Below are positions 18,194 through 26,458 of a DNA stretch of 64,000 nucleotides, in pieces (positions within the stretch are counted from its first letter, which is position 1; each line of letters opens with the position of its first letter). Where the stretch lies: positions 434,001 to 498,000 of the forward strand of contig NZ_JACFXV010000043.1 in assembly GCF_014050225.1 (NCBI RefSeq), read 5' to 3'. The notes beneath the pieces are model-generated. The model saw only the letters and a list, made by a program, of their open reading frames with translations. It was not told where the DNA came from and did no database searches. The position numbers and the translations under genes were made by a program. The DNA is from Stappia albiluteola (GTDB lineage: Bacteria; Pseudomonadota; Alphaproteobacteria; Rhizobiales; Stappiaceae).

Positions 18194-18799
18194 ATGGAAG
18201 GCGAAGCAGGCGCGGCATCGAAGGAGCCGAAGACGGCGCGCGGAGAGGCGACCCGGAGGGCCATTCTCGACGCGGCGGAGAAGGTCATCGGCCGGCTCGG
18301 CTATAGTGAGGCGTCAATCGGCTCCATCACGCGCGAGGCGGGTGTCGCCCAGGGAACGTTCTACATCTACTTCAAGAGCAAGGACGAGATTTTCTCGGAG
18401 CTTGTTCGGGAAATGGGTCGCAGCCTGCGTCATCGCATCAGCGATGCGACGGCGGATATTCCCGGACGCCTGAATGCCGAGAGGGAAGGCCTGCGCGCGT
18501 TCCTCGCCTTCGTCGCCGAACACCCGGAGCTCTACCGGATCGTCCAGGAGGCCCAGTTCGTCGATCCCGAAGCTTACCGCGCTTATTTCCGGGCCTTTGC
18601 TGAGGGGTATCGCCAGGGGCTTGCGGCGGCCGCCGCAAGTGGCGAGATCCGTCCCGGAGATGCTGAAATCCGGGCGTGGATCCTGATGGGCATCGCCCGC
18701 TCGCTCGGTGAGCGGGCGGTTGTGTTTGGCCACCAGACACCCGTCGACGAACTGGTCGAGACCGCTCACGACCTGATCGTCAACGGATTGAAACGCTGA
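18194..18799 (+). CDS. TetR family regulator of the catabolic cluster
   Basis: 201 residues. The N-terminal HTH (about 20-65) carries AILDAAEKVIGRLGYSEASI and FYIYFKSKDEIF, both typical of TetR. The ligand-binding C-terminal part has HPELYRIVQEAQFVDPEAY, seen in acyl-CoA-responsive members. First gene of a plus-strand operon with a crotonase, acyl-CoA ligase and two hotdog proteins, 12 bases before the crotonase. It probably represses its own operon and the ABC importer through the two similar palindromes, and may be released by a CoA ester; this is inference. Confidence 0.9.
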   Translation: MEGEAGAASKEPKTARGEATRRAILDAAEKVIGRLGYSEASIGSITREAGVAQGTFYIYFKSKDEIFSELVREMGRSLRHRISDATADIPGRLNAEREGLRAFLAFVAEHPELYRIVQEAQFVDPEAYRAYFRAFAEGYRQGLAAAAASGEIRPGDAEIRAWILMGIARSLGERAVVFGHQTPVDELVETAHDLIVNGLKR

Positions 18800-18811
18800 C
18801 CGGCAAGTTCC

Positions 18812-19606
18812 ATGGCAGGCTCCGACGCCACATCCCGCAAGCTGGTGCTGTCAGAGCGGCAGGACGATATCGTGCGTCTCTGGCTGAACCGGCCGGAAAG
18901 ATCGAACGCGCTGGTGCCGGAACTGCTGGAGGCGCTTCGAGACGGCCTGGCATCCGCGGCGGCCGGGCGTCCCGCCGCACTGGTGATCTCCGCGAAGGGG
19001 CGCGCCTTTTCGACGGGCGGCGATATCGCCGGATTTCTCGACCATTCCGAAAGCCTGGAAGCGCTGAAGACCTATTCCGAGCGCCTCGTGGGTCTCTTGA
19101 ACGCGACCATTCTCGATCTGCTGGCCTTTCCGGCCCCCGTCCTTTGCGCCGTACAGGGTGCCGTGACCGGTGGTTCCGCCGCCTTTCCGCTCGCATCCGA
19201 CATGGTGCTGATGAGTGAGGAAGCTTTTCTGCAACCGTATTACGTCGAAGTCGGTTTTGCCCCGGATGGCGGATGGACAGCGCTATTGCCCGAGCGCATC
19301 GGCGCGGCGCGGGCACTGGAAATTCAGCTTAGAAATCGACGCCTCGGGGCTGCGGAACTCAAGGAACTGGGGGTTGCCTCGGAAATCGTTCCACCAGGCA
19401 AGCTCCAGGATGCCCTGGCCAGCGAGCTCGTGCGTTTGCGCGGGAAGGAGGCGGCGAGCGTCAGGGCGACAAGGGACCTTGTACGCGATGCCGCCTGGCG
19501 TGAGCATGTAGCCCTGCGGCTTGAAGCGGAAAAGACCCGCTTTCTGGAACTCATCGCCCGCAGGGAGGTGGTGGATCGGATGAGGGAATTCGTCGGGCGC
19601 AAATGA
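18812..19606 (+). CDS. Crotonase-fold enoyl-CoA isomerase/hydratase-like protein
   Basis: 264-residue crotonase-superfamily protein. The oxyanion-hole segments are present (GRAFSTGGDIAGF and AVQGAVTGG). Both catalytic Glu of classical enoyl-CoA hydratase are replaced: the GGGCEL position reads TGGSAAF and the QPE position reads QPYYVEVG. An Asp in APDGG sits where isomerase-type members such as PaaG have an acidic residue, so isomerase or another CoA-ester reaction is more likely than hydration. It overlaps the ligase frame by 4 bases if that gene starts at 19603. Confidence 0.85.
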   Translation: MAGSDATSRKLVLSERQDDIVRLWLNRPERSNALVPELLEALRDGLASAAAGRPAALVISAKGRAFSTGGDIAGFLDHSESLEALKTYSERLVGLLNATILDLLAFPAPVLCAVQGAVTGGSAAFPLASDMVLMSEEAFLQPYYVEVGFAPDGGWTALLPERIGAARALEIQLRNRRLGAAELKELGVASEIVPPGKLQDALASELVRLRGKEAASVRATRDLVRDAAWREHVALRLEAEKTRFLELIARREVVDRMREFVGRK

Positions 19607-19629
19607 GCCGGCATGCCTGGGAGGGGTGC

Positions 19630-21150
19630 ATGGAATGGGTCACGGACATGGCGGCGAAGCGGGCGGAAATCTCGCCCGGGCGCATTGCCTTCAAAGACCA
19701 CGCCACGGGTGCGGAACTCACTTTCGCCGAAGTGAACGCGTGCGCGACCAGGCTCGCCTCCAGATTTGCCGCGCAGGGCTTCAGCCGCCGCGACCGCATT
19801 GCCGTCCTGTGCCACAATCGGCCGGAATTCTTTATCCTGCTTTTCGCGGCACAAAAGGCGGGGATGATCCTCGTGCCGCTGAACTGGCGCCAGCCTGCCG
19901 CCGAACTTGAACCCATATTGCAGGATTCCGGCGCAAGACTCCTGATTTATGACGAGATCTACGCGGCTACCGCATTCGCTCTTGAGCGTTCGGGCTTGCG
20001 GATCGCCGGAATGGAAAGCGAAATGCGGCGCTGGATGGAGACCGCCGCGGATATCCCTTCCAGCGGCCAGCAGGTAAGGGCATCCGATCCCTGGTACCTG
20101 CTCTACACCTCCGGCACCACGGGACTTCCCAAGGCTGTCATCCAGACGCCGTCGATGGCCTGGGCGAATGCGATCAACTACTCGCAGGCCGTCGATCTCG
20201 TCTCGAGCGACAAAGCCTTGAATTTCCTGCCGCTGTTTCATACGGCCGGCATCAACCTCTTTACCCTGCCGCTGTTCCTGGCGGGGGGCACATCGACGAT
20301 CCTGCGGAAGTTCGATGAGGAGGCCGTTCTCGACCTGATCAACGCCAGGGAGGTAACGGCCTTTTTCGGCGTGCCCGCCATCTATCAGGCGCTCGCGCTC
20401 AACCGGCGGTTCGCCGCCGTCGATTTCTCCGCCATTCGCTCACTCGGCTGCGGCGGCGCGCCGATTTCCGAAGCCCTTCTCGAGACGTATCAGGAGCGGG
20501 GCCTGACCATCTGCAACGGTATGGGCATGACGGAAACCGGGCCGACCGTTTTCCTGATGGACAAGGAGAGCGCCGCCGGGAAGATCGGATCGGTCGGCAA
20601 GGCGCAAATTCTTGCCGACGTGCGCCTGGTCGGTCTCGACGACGCGGTTGTCGACGGGGAGGGCGAAGGAGAGTTGCAGATCCGCGGACCGGGCGTAACG
20701 CCTGGCTATTTCGAAAACAGCGAGGCAACCTCCGCAGCCTTTGCCGATGGCGGCTGGCTGAGGACCGGCGATGTCGCCCGGCGTGATGCCGATGGATATT
20801 TCTACATCGTCGATCGCATCAAGGACATGTACATCTCCGGCGGAGAAAACGTCTATCCGGCCGAGGTGGAACGGGTCCTGACCGCCCATGATGCGGTGTT
20901 GGAGGCCGTCGTCATCGGGGTTTCCGACGAAAAATGGGGCGAGGTTGGCGCCGCCTATCTGATTGCCAAACCCAATCGGAGCATTGATGTCGACGCCCTC
21001 GCTCGCTGGTGCCGCGAGCGGTTGGCCGCCTACAAGGTGCCCAAGAGCTTTCATGTGACCACCGAATTGCCGCGAACGGCCGCCGGCAAGGTTCAAAAGC
21101 ACATCCTGAAAAAAGCGTATTCGCAAGCCGCGAAGGAAATTTCGCAATGA
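19630..21150 (+). CDS. Acyl-CoA synthetase (AMP-forming)
   Basis: ANL-superfamily ligase that activates a carboxylic acid to its CoA ester. It has the P-loop YTSGTTGLPKAV, A5 motif GMGMTETGP, hinge DRIKDMYISGGENVYP, and catalytic Lys in TAAGKVQKHILKK. The ATG at 19630 with GGAGGGG upstream (506 residues) is preferred; an ATG at 19603 overlaps the preceding stop (ATGA) and would give 515 residues. The substrate cannot be read from sequence. The next gene overlaps by 4 bases. Confidence 0.92.
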   Translation: MEWVTDMAAKRAEISPGRIAFKDHATGAELTFAEVNACATRLASRFAAQGFSRRDRIAVLCHNRPEFFILLFAAQKAGMILVPLNWRQPAAELEPILQDSGARLLIYDEIYAATAFALERSGLRIAGMESEMRRWMETAADIPSSGQQVRASDPWYLLYTSGTTGLPKAVIQTPSMAWANAINYSQAVDLVSSDKALNFLPLFHTAGINLFTLPLFLAGGTSTILRKFDEEAVLDLINAREVTAFFGVPAIYQALALNRRFAAVDFSAIRSLGCGGAPISEALLETYQERGLTICNGMGMTETGPTVFLMDKESAAGKIGSVGKAQILADVRLVGLDDAVVDGEGEGELQIRGPGVTPGYFENSEATSAAFADGGWLRTGDVARRDADGYFYIVDRIKDMYISGGENVYPAEVERVLTAHDAVLEAVVIGVSDEKWGEVGAAYLIAKPNRSIDVDALARWCRERLAAYKVPKSFHVTTELPRTAAGKVQKHILKKAYSQAAKEISQ

Positions 21151-21551
21151 CAGGTTTTGCGCCGATCGAAGCGGAATGGACGCCAATCCAGGCGGATTTC
21201 GACAGTTTTGCCGAGATTTCCGGCGACGACAATCCGATCCATGTCGACCCTGTGTTTTCCGCGCGCACGCGTTTCGGGCGGACTGTATCGCACGGAATGC
21301 TTCTCTACAGCCGGGTGTGGGCGCTCATTCGCGAAGCCGTGCCGGGAAAACGCCACGAGCTACAATCCCTGATGTTCCCCAATCCCGCCTATGCCGATGA
21401 AGCTCTGGTGATCCATGTGGTTGCGGAGGAGGGCGGCGAGGCAGGGCGGCTGAAAATCAGCGTGCGCCGAAAGCGCGACGACGCGGTGGTGCTGCAAGGG
21501 GAATGCGTGCTGGGTGGGGAAGGAAAGTGGAATGACACTGGCATTAGGTGA
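21147..21551 (+). CDS. MaoC-like (R)-enoyl-CoA hydratase, catalytic hotdog
   Basis: 134-residue single hotdog. It carries the hydratase-2 motif SGDDNPIHVDPVFSA with the catalytic Asp and His, then RTVSHGML, which fits (R)-specific hydration of an enoyl-CoA. The ATG overlaps the ligase TGA (ATGA), so translation is probably coupled. The following gene, a second hotdog without these residues, overlaps by 20 bases. Start taken at 21147 rather than an upstream in-frame ATG inside the ligase gene. Confidence 0.88.
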   Translation: MTGFAPIEAEWTPIQADFDSFAEISGDDNPIHVDPVFSARTRFGRTVSHGMLLYSRVWALIREAVPGKRHELQSLMFPNPAYADEALVIHVVAEEGGEAGRLKISVRRKRDDAVVLQGECVLGGEGKWNDTGIR

Positions 21552-21900
21552 CACCGCTTCTGTAACGCGAACGTATAAGGCGGGCGATGCGCCTGCCTAT
21601 GCCGAACTCGCCGGTCTGAGGGGGGTGCCCGATCGCGTGCCCGAACCTTTGATCGGTGGTCTGTTTTCCTATCTCCTCGGCGTCGAATTGCCGGGCTTCG
21701 GAACGAATTACCTCAAGCAGGAAATGCGTTTCCTGGCTCCTGCGGCTTATGACGAACCGCTGACCGCGCGGGTGACGATTACCCGCCTGCGGCCGGAAAA
21801 GCATCTGGTCGACCTTGAGACCATTTGCGAGGCCGCCGACGGCAGGCGCATCTGCGAGGGGCGTGCTCTCGTCTATGTCGAGGATGTGGGAAAGAGCTAG
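21532..21900 (+). CDS. Non-catalytic hotdog partner (MaoC-like)
   Basis: 122-residue hotdog-fold protein overlapping the previous gene by 20 bases, with GGGGAAGGAAAG before its ATG. It keeps the hotdog body (GVELPGFGTNYLKQEMRF and RVTITRLRPEKHLVDLET), but in place of the D-x-N-P-x-H active site it has RGVPDRVPEPLIGG, so it should not catalyse hydration alone. The pairing with an active hotdog recalls HadA-HadB heterodimers and the silent half of eukaryotic hydratase 2. Confidence 0.8.
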   Translation: MTLALGDTASVTRTYKAGDAPAYAELAGLRGVPDRVPEPLIGGLFSYLLGVELPGFGTNYLKQEMRFLAPAAYDEPLTARVTITRLRPEKHLVDLETICEAADGRRICEGRALVYVEDVGKS

Positions 21901-21942
21901 GATCCGGCCAAGGCGCTTTTGCCGGCTCAAGCCCGACGCGGT

Positions 21943-22764
21943 TCAGCGCACGCCCGTTACGAGATCCAGCAGCAAGGCGTTGAACTTGTCCGGCTCTTCG
22001 AGGTGCGGGGCATGTCCCGAAGCGTCGAAGGTATGGATCGTTGCCTGCCTGATATGTTCGGCTTGCCATAGGGCTACGTCGCGGCGATAGAGCGCGCTGC
22101 GCGCGCCGGTTGCCAGATGGACCGGAATGTCGATTTCGGAAAGCAGGGCACGGAAATCCTGAGAGGTCAGGGAAGCCCACATCGGCCTGAGCAGCTTCGG
22201 GTCGGCGCTGGCAATCTCCGACACGGCGAAGGCGAGCAGTTTCGGGTCGGGCTCGCTCCCTTCCGCGAAAATCCGACCGGCGATCCGATGACTGAACTGG
22301 GGCCAATATGGCTCGATGGCGCATAATATTTCGGCATTCCGGCCGGCATCCGTGCCGTCGCTGGTGCCAAGTCTCCAGCCGTCGTCGTTCAGAACCTTCG
22401 CGGTCATGTCCTCTACGACGAGGCATGCCAGTCGCGCCGATCCGTGCCGTTCGACCAGGCTGTAGGCGACATGCGCGCCCATCGACCATCCAACCAGCAC
22501 GACATCGCGCAAGTTCTCCGCCCGGAAAAGCTCCGACACCTCGTCGGCGGCACTTTCAATCGCAAGCTCCGCTTTGTCCCCGGTCCCGCCGTGGCCCGGC
22601 AGGTCGGGAGCGATGACGAGCGTTTCTCCGGCAAGAGCCGAGAATTGCGGCTTGAAGAAGCCGCCGTGGCAGGACCAGCCATGGAGCAGGACGACAGGCT
22701 TGCGTTCCGGGCGGATCTTTCCGGCGGAACGTATGGCCAGGCGGCAGGCGGAAGTCGCCGTCAC
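21943..22764 (-). CDS. Alpha/beta hydrolase
   Basis: 273-residue alpha/beta hydrolase. It has VVLLHGWSCHGG (oxyanion), nucleophile elbow GWSMGA (Ser near 109), and C-terminal GHAPHLEEPDKFN with the catalytic His. Resembles enol-lactonase, BioH-type or carboxylesterase members; substrate unknown. The start codon overlaps the stop of the livM-like gene (ATGA), so it is the last gene of the ABC importer operon. It probably cleaves an ester, lactone or thioester in the same pathway. Confidence 0.87.
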   Translation of the reverse strand: MTATSACRLAIRSAGKIRPERKPVVLLHGWSCHGGFFKPQFSALAGETLVIAPDLPGHGGTGDKAELAIESAADEVSELFRAENLRDVVLVGWSMGAHVAYSLVERHGSARLACLVVEDMTAKVLNDDGWRLGTSDGTDAGRNAEILCAIEPYWPQFSHRIAGRIFAEGSEPDPKLLAFAVSEIASADPKLLRPMWASLTSQDFRALLSEIDIPVHLATGARSALYRRDVALWQAEHIRQATIHTFDASGHAPHLEEPDKFNALLLDLVTGVR

Positions 22765-23822
22765 CCGCCTTGGCCCCTGAGCCGCCCGACAATGCCGGCC
22801 GGGAAGAAATAGACCGACAGGATGAAAAGCACGCCAAGCCAGAGCAGCCAGCGCTCGGGCGCGACAAGAACGGAGATCAGCGGCAAAGCCTCGGTCGCCT
22901 TTTCCGCCACGCCCATGACGTCCTGAAGATAGGTCTGGGCGAGAATGAAGATCGTGGCGCCGATCACCGCGCCGTACATGGTGCCCATGCCGCCGATGAC
23001 CACCATCAGCAGGATATCGACCATGATTTCCATCGAAAGCGTGGTGGCCGGGCCCGTATAGCGCAGCCAGATGGCGAGCAGGGAGCCGGAAAGCGCGGCC
23101 ATGACCGCCGAAAGAACGGTGGCCGTCGTGCGGTACAGGACGGCGCGGTAGCCGATCGCTTCGGCGCGGAAACCGTTGTCGCGCACGGCCTGCAGCGTTC
23201 GGCCGAAGGGCGAGTTGACGATCCGCAGCATAACCAGGAACAGGAAGGCCGACAGGAAGAATATCAGGTAGTAGGCAATCAGCCGCCCGTTGATCGCGGT
23301 CCCGAAAAGCTTCTCCTTGATCGGCCGGAAGCCCGGCGTGAGCTCTCGGGGAATGCGATAGGTAAGGCCGTCTTCGCCACCCGTGAAGCCTGAGAGCTGG
23401 GATACGAGAACCGCGAAGGCGCTGGCGATGGCAAGTGTCACCATCGCGAAGAAGATCGCCTTCACGCGCAGCGAAAACAGCCCGATGGCGAGCGCGAATA
23501 CCGCCGCGACGATGGCGCCGGCGAGCATGCCAAGCAGGATCGCCGTGAAGCTTGGTCCCATGGAAGACAGCGTGAGCGCGGTTCCATAGGCGCCAATACC
23601 GAAAAACATGGTGTGGGCGAAGGAGACGATGCCCGTATAGCCCAGAAGAAGGTCGTAGCTTGCCACCAGCACGACGAAGATCGCGATCTTCGCCGCCGTG
23701 TCGAGGGACTTCGTGCCGGGGTAAAGGAACGGCGCCAGCAGAAGGGATATGCCGATCGCCAGGACGACAAGGCTGAGGACGCGGCTGCGGGGGTAGTCGC
23801 CGGAAAGAAGGGTCTTCAGCAT
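22761..23822 (-). CDS. livM: Branched-chain-type ABC permease LivM
   Basis: 353-residue inner-membrane permease of the LivM family, with about nine hydrophobic helices. The conserved GYTGIVSFAHTMFFGIGAYG segment and the cytoplasmic-loop signature [22 protein letters not shown] are both present. Works with LivH, the ATPases and the binding protein below. It follows the LivH-like gene after a 10-base gap. The C-terminus ends in a basic RLRGQGG tail. Confidence 0.93.
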   Translation of the reverse strand: MLKTLLSGDYPRSRVLSLVVLAIGISLLLAPFLYPGTKSLDTAAKIAIFVVLVASYDLLLGYTGIVSFAHTMFFGIGAYGTALTLSSMGPSFTAILLGMLAGAIVAAVFALAIGLFSLRVKAIFFAMVTLAIASAFAVLVSQLSGFTGGEDGLTYRIPRELTPGFRPIKEKLFGTAINGRLIAYYLIFFLSAFLFLVMLRIVNSPFGRTLQAVRDNGFRAEAIGYRAVLYRTTATVLSAVMAALSGSLLAIWLRYTGPATTLSMEIMVDILLMVVIGGMGTMYGAVIGATIFILAQTYLQDVMGVAEKATEALPLISVLVAPERWLLWLGVLFILSVYFFPAGIVGRLRGQGG

Positions 23823-23832
23823 CCTGGCCGCC

Positions 23833-24861
23833 TCACTTTGCCTTCACCACGGGAAACAGGCCCTGCGGGCGCCACATCAGGATCACCACCATCAGGCCGA
23901 TCGTCGATACCAGGGCGATCTTGGGAGCGAGGAAGGCGGTGTAGTTCGACAACAGGCCGACGAGCAACGCGCCGATGAAGCAGCCCTCGACGGAGCCGAG
24001 GCCGCCGATGATCACCACGATGAAGACCAGCACCAGGATTTCCGACCCCATATGCGCGGTAATCGTCTCCTGGTAGAGCCCCCACATGACGCCGCCAAGT
24101 CCGGCAAGGGCGGAGCCTGCTATGAAGACCATCAGGAACAGGCGCTTGATGCGATAGCCGAGCGCCTCGACCATCTCGCCGTTCTCCACGCCCGCGCGCA
24201 CCAGGAGGCCGATCCTGGTGGAACGCAGCACGTAGCGCATCGCCAGGAACAGGGCGAGGCCGATCCCCACGGCCATGATGCGGTACTTTTCGATCGCCGC
24301 CCCGGCGACGATCACGGACCCGCGCAGCGTTTCCGGCCGCGCGAGATGGATTGCGTCCGGGCCCCAGATGACGTGAATGAGTTGCTGCGTGACGATGAGG
24401 CCGCCCATCGTCACCAGGATCTGCTTCAGGTGATGGCCGTAGACCGGCATCACGATGACCCGCTCGAAGGCGTAGCCCATGGCGCCCGTCACAAGCGCCG
24501 CCGCGCAGATCGCCAGGAATACGGCCGCGAGATTGAGAACGACGCTCGGGGACGCTGTCCAGCCGCCCATCCAGGCAAGGGCCGTGAAGCCGACGAACGC
24601 GCCGACGGACACGAACGCTCCGTGGCCGAAGTTGATCACGTCCATCAGGCCGAAGACCACGGTAAGCCCGGATGCCATGACGAAGATCATCAGGCCCATG
24701 GCAAGTCCGGCGACCGTGAGTGTGAGCCAGGTCGTCGCATCGCCGATCGCGGCGAAACCGAGCAAGGCGAGCATGGGCACCAGCAGGATCGGCAGGGCGG
24801 CAGTCAGCCTGTCGGCCAGCCCTGCCTGCTCTATCCGGGGTCGGATGGCTGTATCGCTCAT
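23833..24861 (-). CDS. livH: Branched-chain-type ABC permease LivH
   Basis: 342-residue LivH-type permease. It has GLMDVINFGHGAFVSVGAF in an early membrane helix and the loop signature RSTRIGLLVRAGVENGEMVEALGY. True start is the ATG at 24861, which overlaps the LivF-like stop (ATGA); the frame is open far upstream, but that part is non-coding read-through of livF. Pairs with the LivM-like permease as an H-M heterodimer. Confidence 0.93.
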   Translation of the reverse strand: MSDTAIRPRIEQAGLADRLTAALPILLVPMLALLGFAAIGDATTWLTLTVAGLAMGLMIFVMASGLTVVFGLMDVINFGHGAFVSVGAFVGFTALAWMGGWTASPSVVLNLAAVFLAICAAALVTGAMGYAFERVIVMPVYGHHLKQILVTMGGLIVTQQLIHVIWGPDAIHLARPETLRGSVIVAGAAIEKYRIMAVGIGLALFLAMRYVLRSTRIGLLVRAGVENGEMVEALGYRIKRLFLMVFIAGSALAGLGGVMWGLYQETITAHMGSEILVLVFIVVIIGGLGSVEGCFIGALLVGLLSNYTAFLAPKIALVSTIGLMVVILMWRPQGLFPVVKAK

Positions 24862-25583
24862 TGATGGGCCTCCAGGCTCAGTCCCATGAGCCTTTCCTGA
24901 AGTGCCGCATCGGCGGCCAGGGCCGCCATGTCGCCGGCGTGGATGATGCGCCCGTCGTCCATCACGGCGACGGTGTCTCCCAGCGCGCGGGCCATGGCGA
25001 AATTCTGCTCGACGAGGACGATGGTCGTCTCCGTTTCCTTCAGCTGCTTGAGGGCCCCCGTCATCGACTTGATGATTGCCGGCGCCAGTCCCTTGGTCGG
25101 CTCGTCGATCAGGATCAGGTCCCGCGGCTCGATGATCGCCCGTGCGACGGAAAGCATCTGCTTCTGGCCGCCCGATAACGTGCCGGCGGATGATTCCCAG
25201 AACGTGCGGATGGGCGGAAACAGATCGCATATCCAGTCGAGGCGGCGCTTGTCGGGCGCGCCCCGCGTCGCGGCCAGGGTCATGTTTTCCGCCACCGTCA
25301 GGTCGGTGAAGATGCCCATGTCTTCCGGAACGAAGGCGATGCCCTTCCGTGAGATGGCGGGCGTGTCCAGGGAGGTGATGTCCTTGCCGCGAAAGCGAAC
25401 CGCGCCCCGGCTAGCCTTCCACAGGCCCATGATCGTGCGCAGGGTCGTGGTCTTGCCGGCGCCGTTCCTGCCCAGCAGCATCGCGACGCCGCCCTCGGGC
25501 ACGCTCAGGTCGACCCCGTGCAGGATGTGATAGGGGCCGATATGCGTGTGGACGCCGTCGAGTGTCAAAATCGCCTCAGGCAT
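24858..25583 (-). CDS. livF: ABC transporter ATPase LivF
   Basis: 241-residue ATPase. Walker A GRNGAGKTT near 38, signature LSGGQKQML, Walker B LILIDEPTKG, and the LivF feature GLAPAIIKSM. Overlaps livG by 8 bases and livH by 4 bases. Energises import together with LivG. Confidence 0.94.
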   Translation of the reverse strand: MPEAILTLDGVHTHIGPYHILHGVDLSVPEGGVAMLLGRNGAGKTTTLRTIMGLWKASRGAVRFRGKDITSLDTPAISRKGIAFVPEDMGIFTDLTVAENMTLAATRGAPDKRRLDWICDLFPPIRTFWESSAGTLSGGQKQMLSVARAIIEPRDLILIDEPTKGLAPAIIKSMTGALKQLKETETTIVLVEQNFAMARALGDTVAVMDDGRIIHAGDMAALAADAALQERLMGLSLEAHQ

Positions 25584-26376
25584 TGGCGGTTTCCCCCACG
25601 GCGGACTCGATTTCGTCCGGATCCCTGCCGAGATAGGCCTGCTGGACGATGGGCGATGCGATGACTTCCGCCGGTTGTCCGTCCGCCACCAGTGCGCCGT
25701 TGTGCAGGACGATGATGCGGTCGGCGAGCGAGCGGATCACGTCCATCTTGTGCTCGACCAGCAGGATGGTCCTGTCGGCGTCGGCCTTGAGGCCGCGAAT
25801 GAGATCGAGGATCACGGGAACCTCGTCGACGCTCATGCCGGCCGTCGGTTCATCGAACATCAGGACCTGCGGACCAAGGGCGATCATCAGCGCGACCTCG
25901 AGCTTGCGCTGGTCGCCGTGCGACAGGGCGGAGACGGCGAGGCCGGCCTTGTCGAGAAGCCTGACTTCGGCCAGGACGTGCTCGGCGCGCTCGATCAGCT
26001 CCACATGGTTCTCCGCGATGGAGAAGAGGTCGAAGCCCTTGCGCGCCTTCGCCTGGGCGACGAGCCGGACGTTTTCGCGCACCGTCAGGGAAGGGAAGAG
26101 GTTCGTGAGCTGGAAGGCCCTGCCGATGCCCTTTTCCGTCCGCGCCGGCACGGACATGCGGGTGATGTCCTCGCCATTGAGGGCCACCTTGCCGGCCGTG
26201 GCGCGCAACTGCCCGGAAATCAGGTTGAAATACGTCGTCTTGCCGGCACCGTTCGGGCCGACGATTGCCGTCAGTGTGCCGCGGTTGAAGGCACAGGACA
26301 CATGGTCGACCGCGACATGCCCGCCAAAGCGGATCGTCAGGTCGCGCGTCTCCAGGACCGGATGCTCCCTGTTCAA
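25576..26376 (-). CDS. livG: ABC transporter ATPase LivG (TTG start)
   Basis: 266-residue ATPase. Walker A GPNGAGKTT, signature SHGDQRKLEVA, and Walker B LMFDEPTAGMS; the SHGDQ form is usual for LivG. No ATG fits: a TTG at 26376 follows GGAGG by six bases, whereas the in-frame ATG at 26448 lies inside a terminator-like hairpin. Separated from the binding-protein gene by that hairpin (26404-26446). Confidence 0.88.
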   Translation of the reverse strand: MNREHPVLETRDLTIRFGGHVAVDHVSCAFNRGTLTAIVGPNGAGKTTYFNLISGQLRATAGKVALNGEDITRMSVPARTEKGIGRAFQLTNLFPSLTVRENVRLVAQAKARKGFDLFSIAENHVELIERAEHVLAEVRLLDKAGLAVSALSHGDQRKLEVALMIALGPQVLMFDEPTAGMSVDEVPVILDLIRGLKADADRTILLVEHKMDVIRSLADRIIVLHNGALVADGQPAEVIASPIVQQAYLGRDPDEIESAVGETANA

Positions 26377-26403
26377 GGAAATCCCTCCGTGATCCGGTTT
26401 CGG

Positions 26404-26446
26404 AAAAAAGGTCCGCCGCGCTTCGGGCCGAAGCAGCCGGCGGACC
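26404..26446 (-). terminator. Intra-operon attenuator between binding protein and livG
   Basis: On the minus strand a perfect 9-bp stem (26446-26438 with 26418-26410) encloses a second small stem (GCTTCG/CGAAGC) and is followed by T6 (26409-26404). It lies 12 bases after the binding-protein stop and 27 bases before the livG start, so partial read-through would give more binding protein than permease. Confidence 0.8.
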
Positions 26447-26458
26447 ACTCCGCTGCGC

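Noticed and set aside
21009-21146. N-terminal extension of the first hotdog gene
   Set aside because: The extra codons lie within the ligase C-terminal coding region in another frame; ATG at 21147 overlaps the ligase stop and fits the family start.
23833-25230. Longer livH frame beginning at 25230
   Set aside because: The first 120 codons are Arg/His-rich read-through of livF; the ATG at 24861 with an ATGA overlap is the real start.
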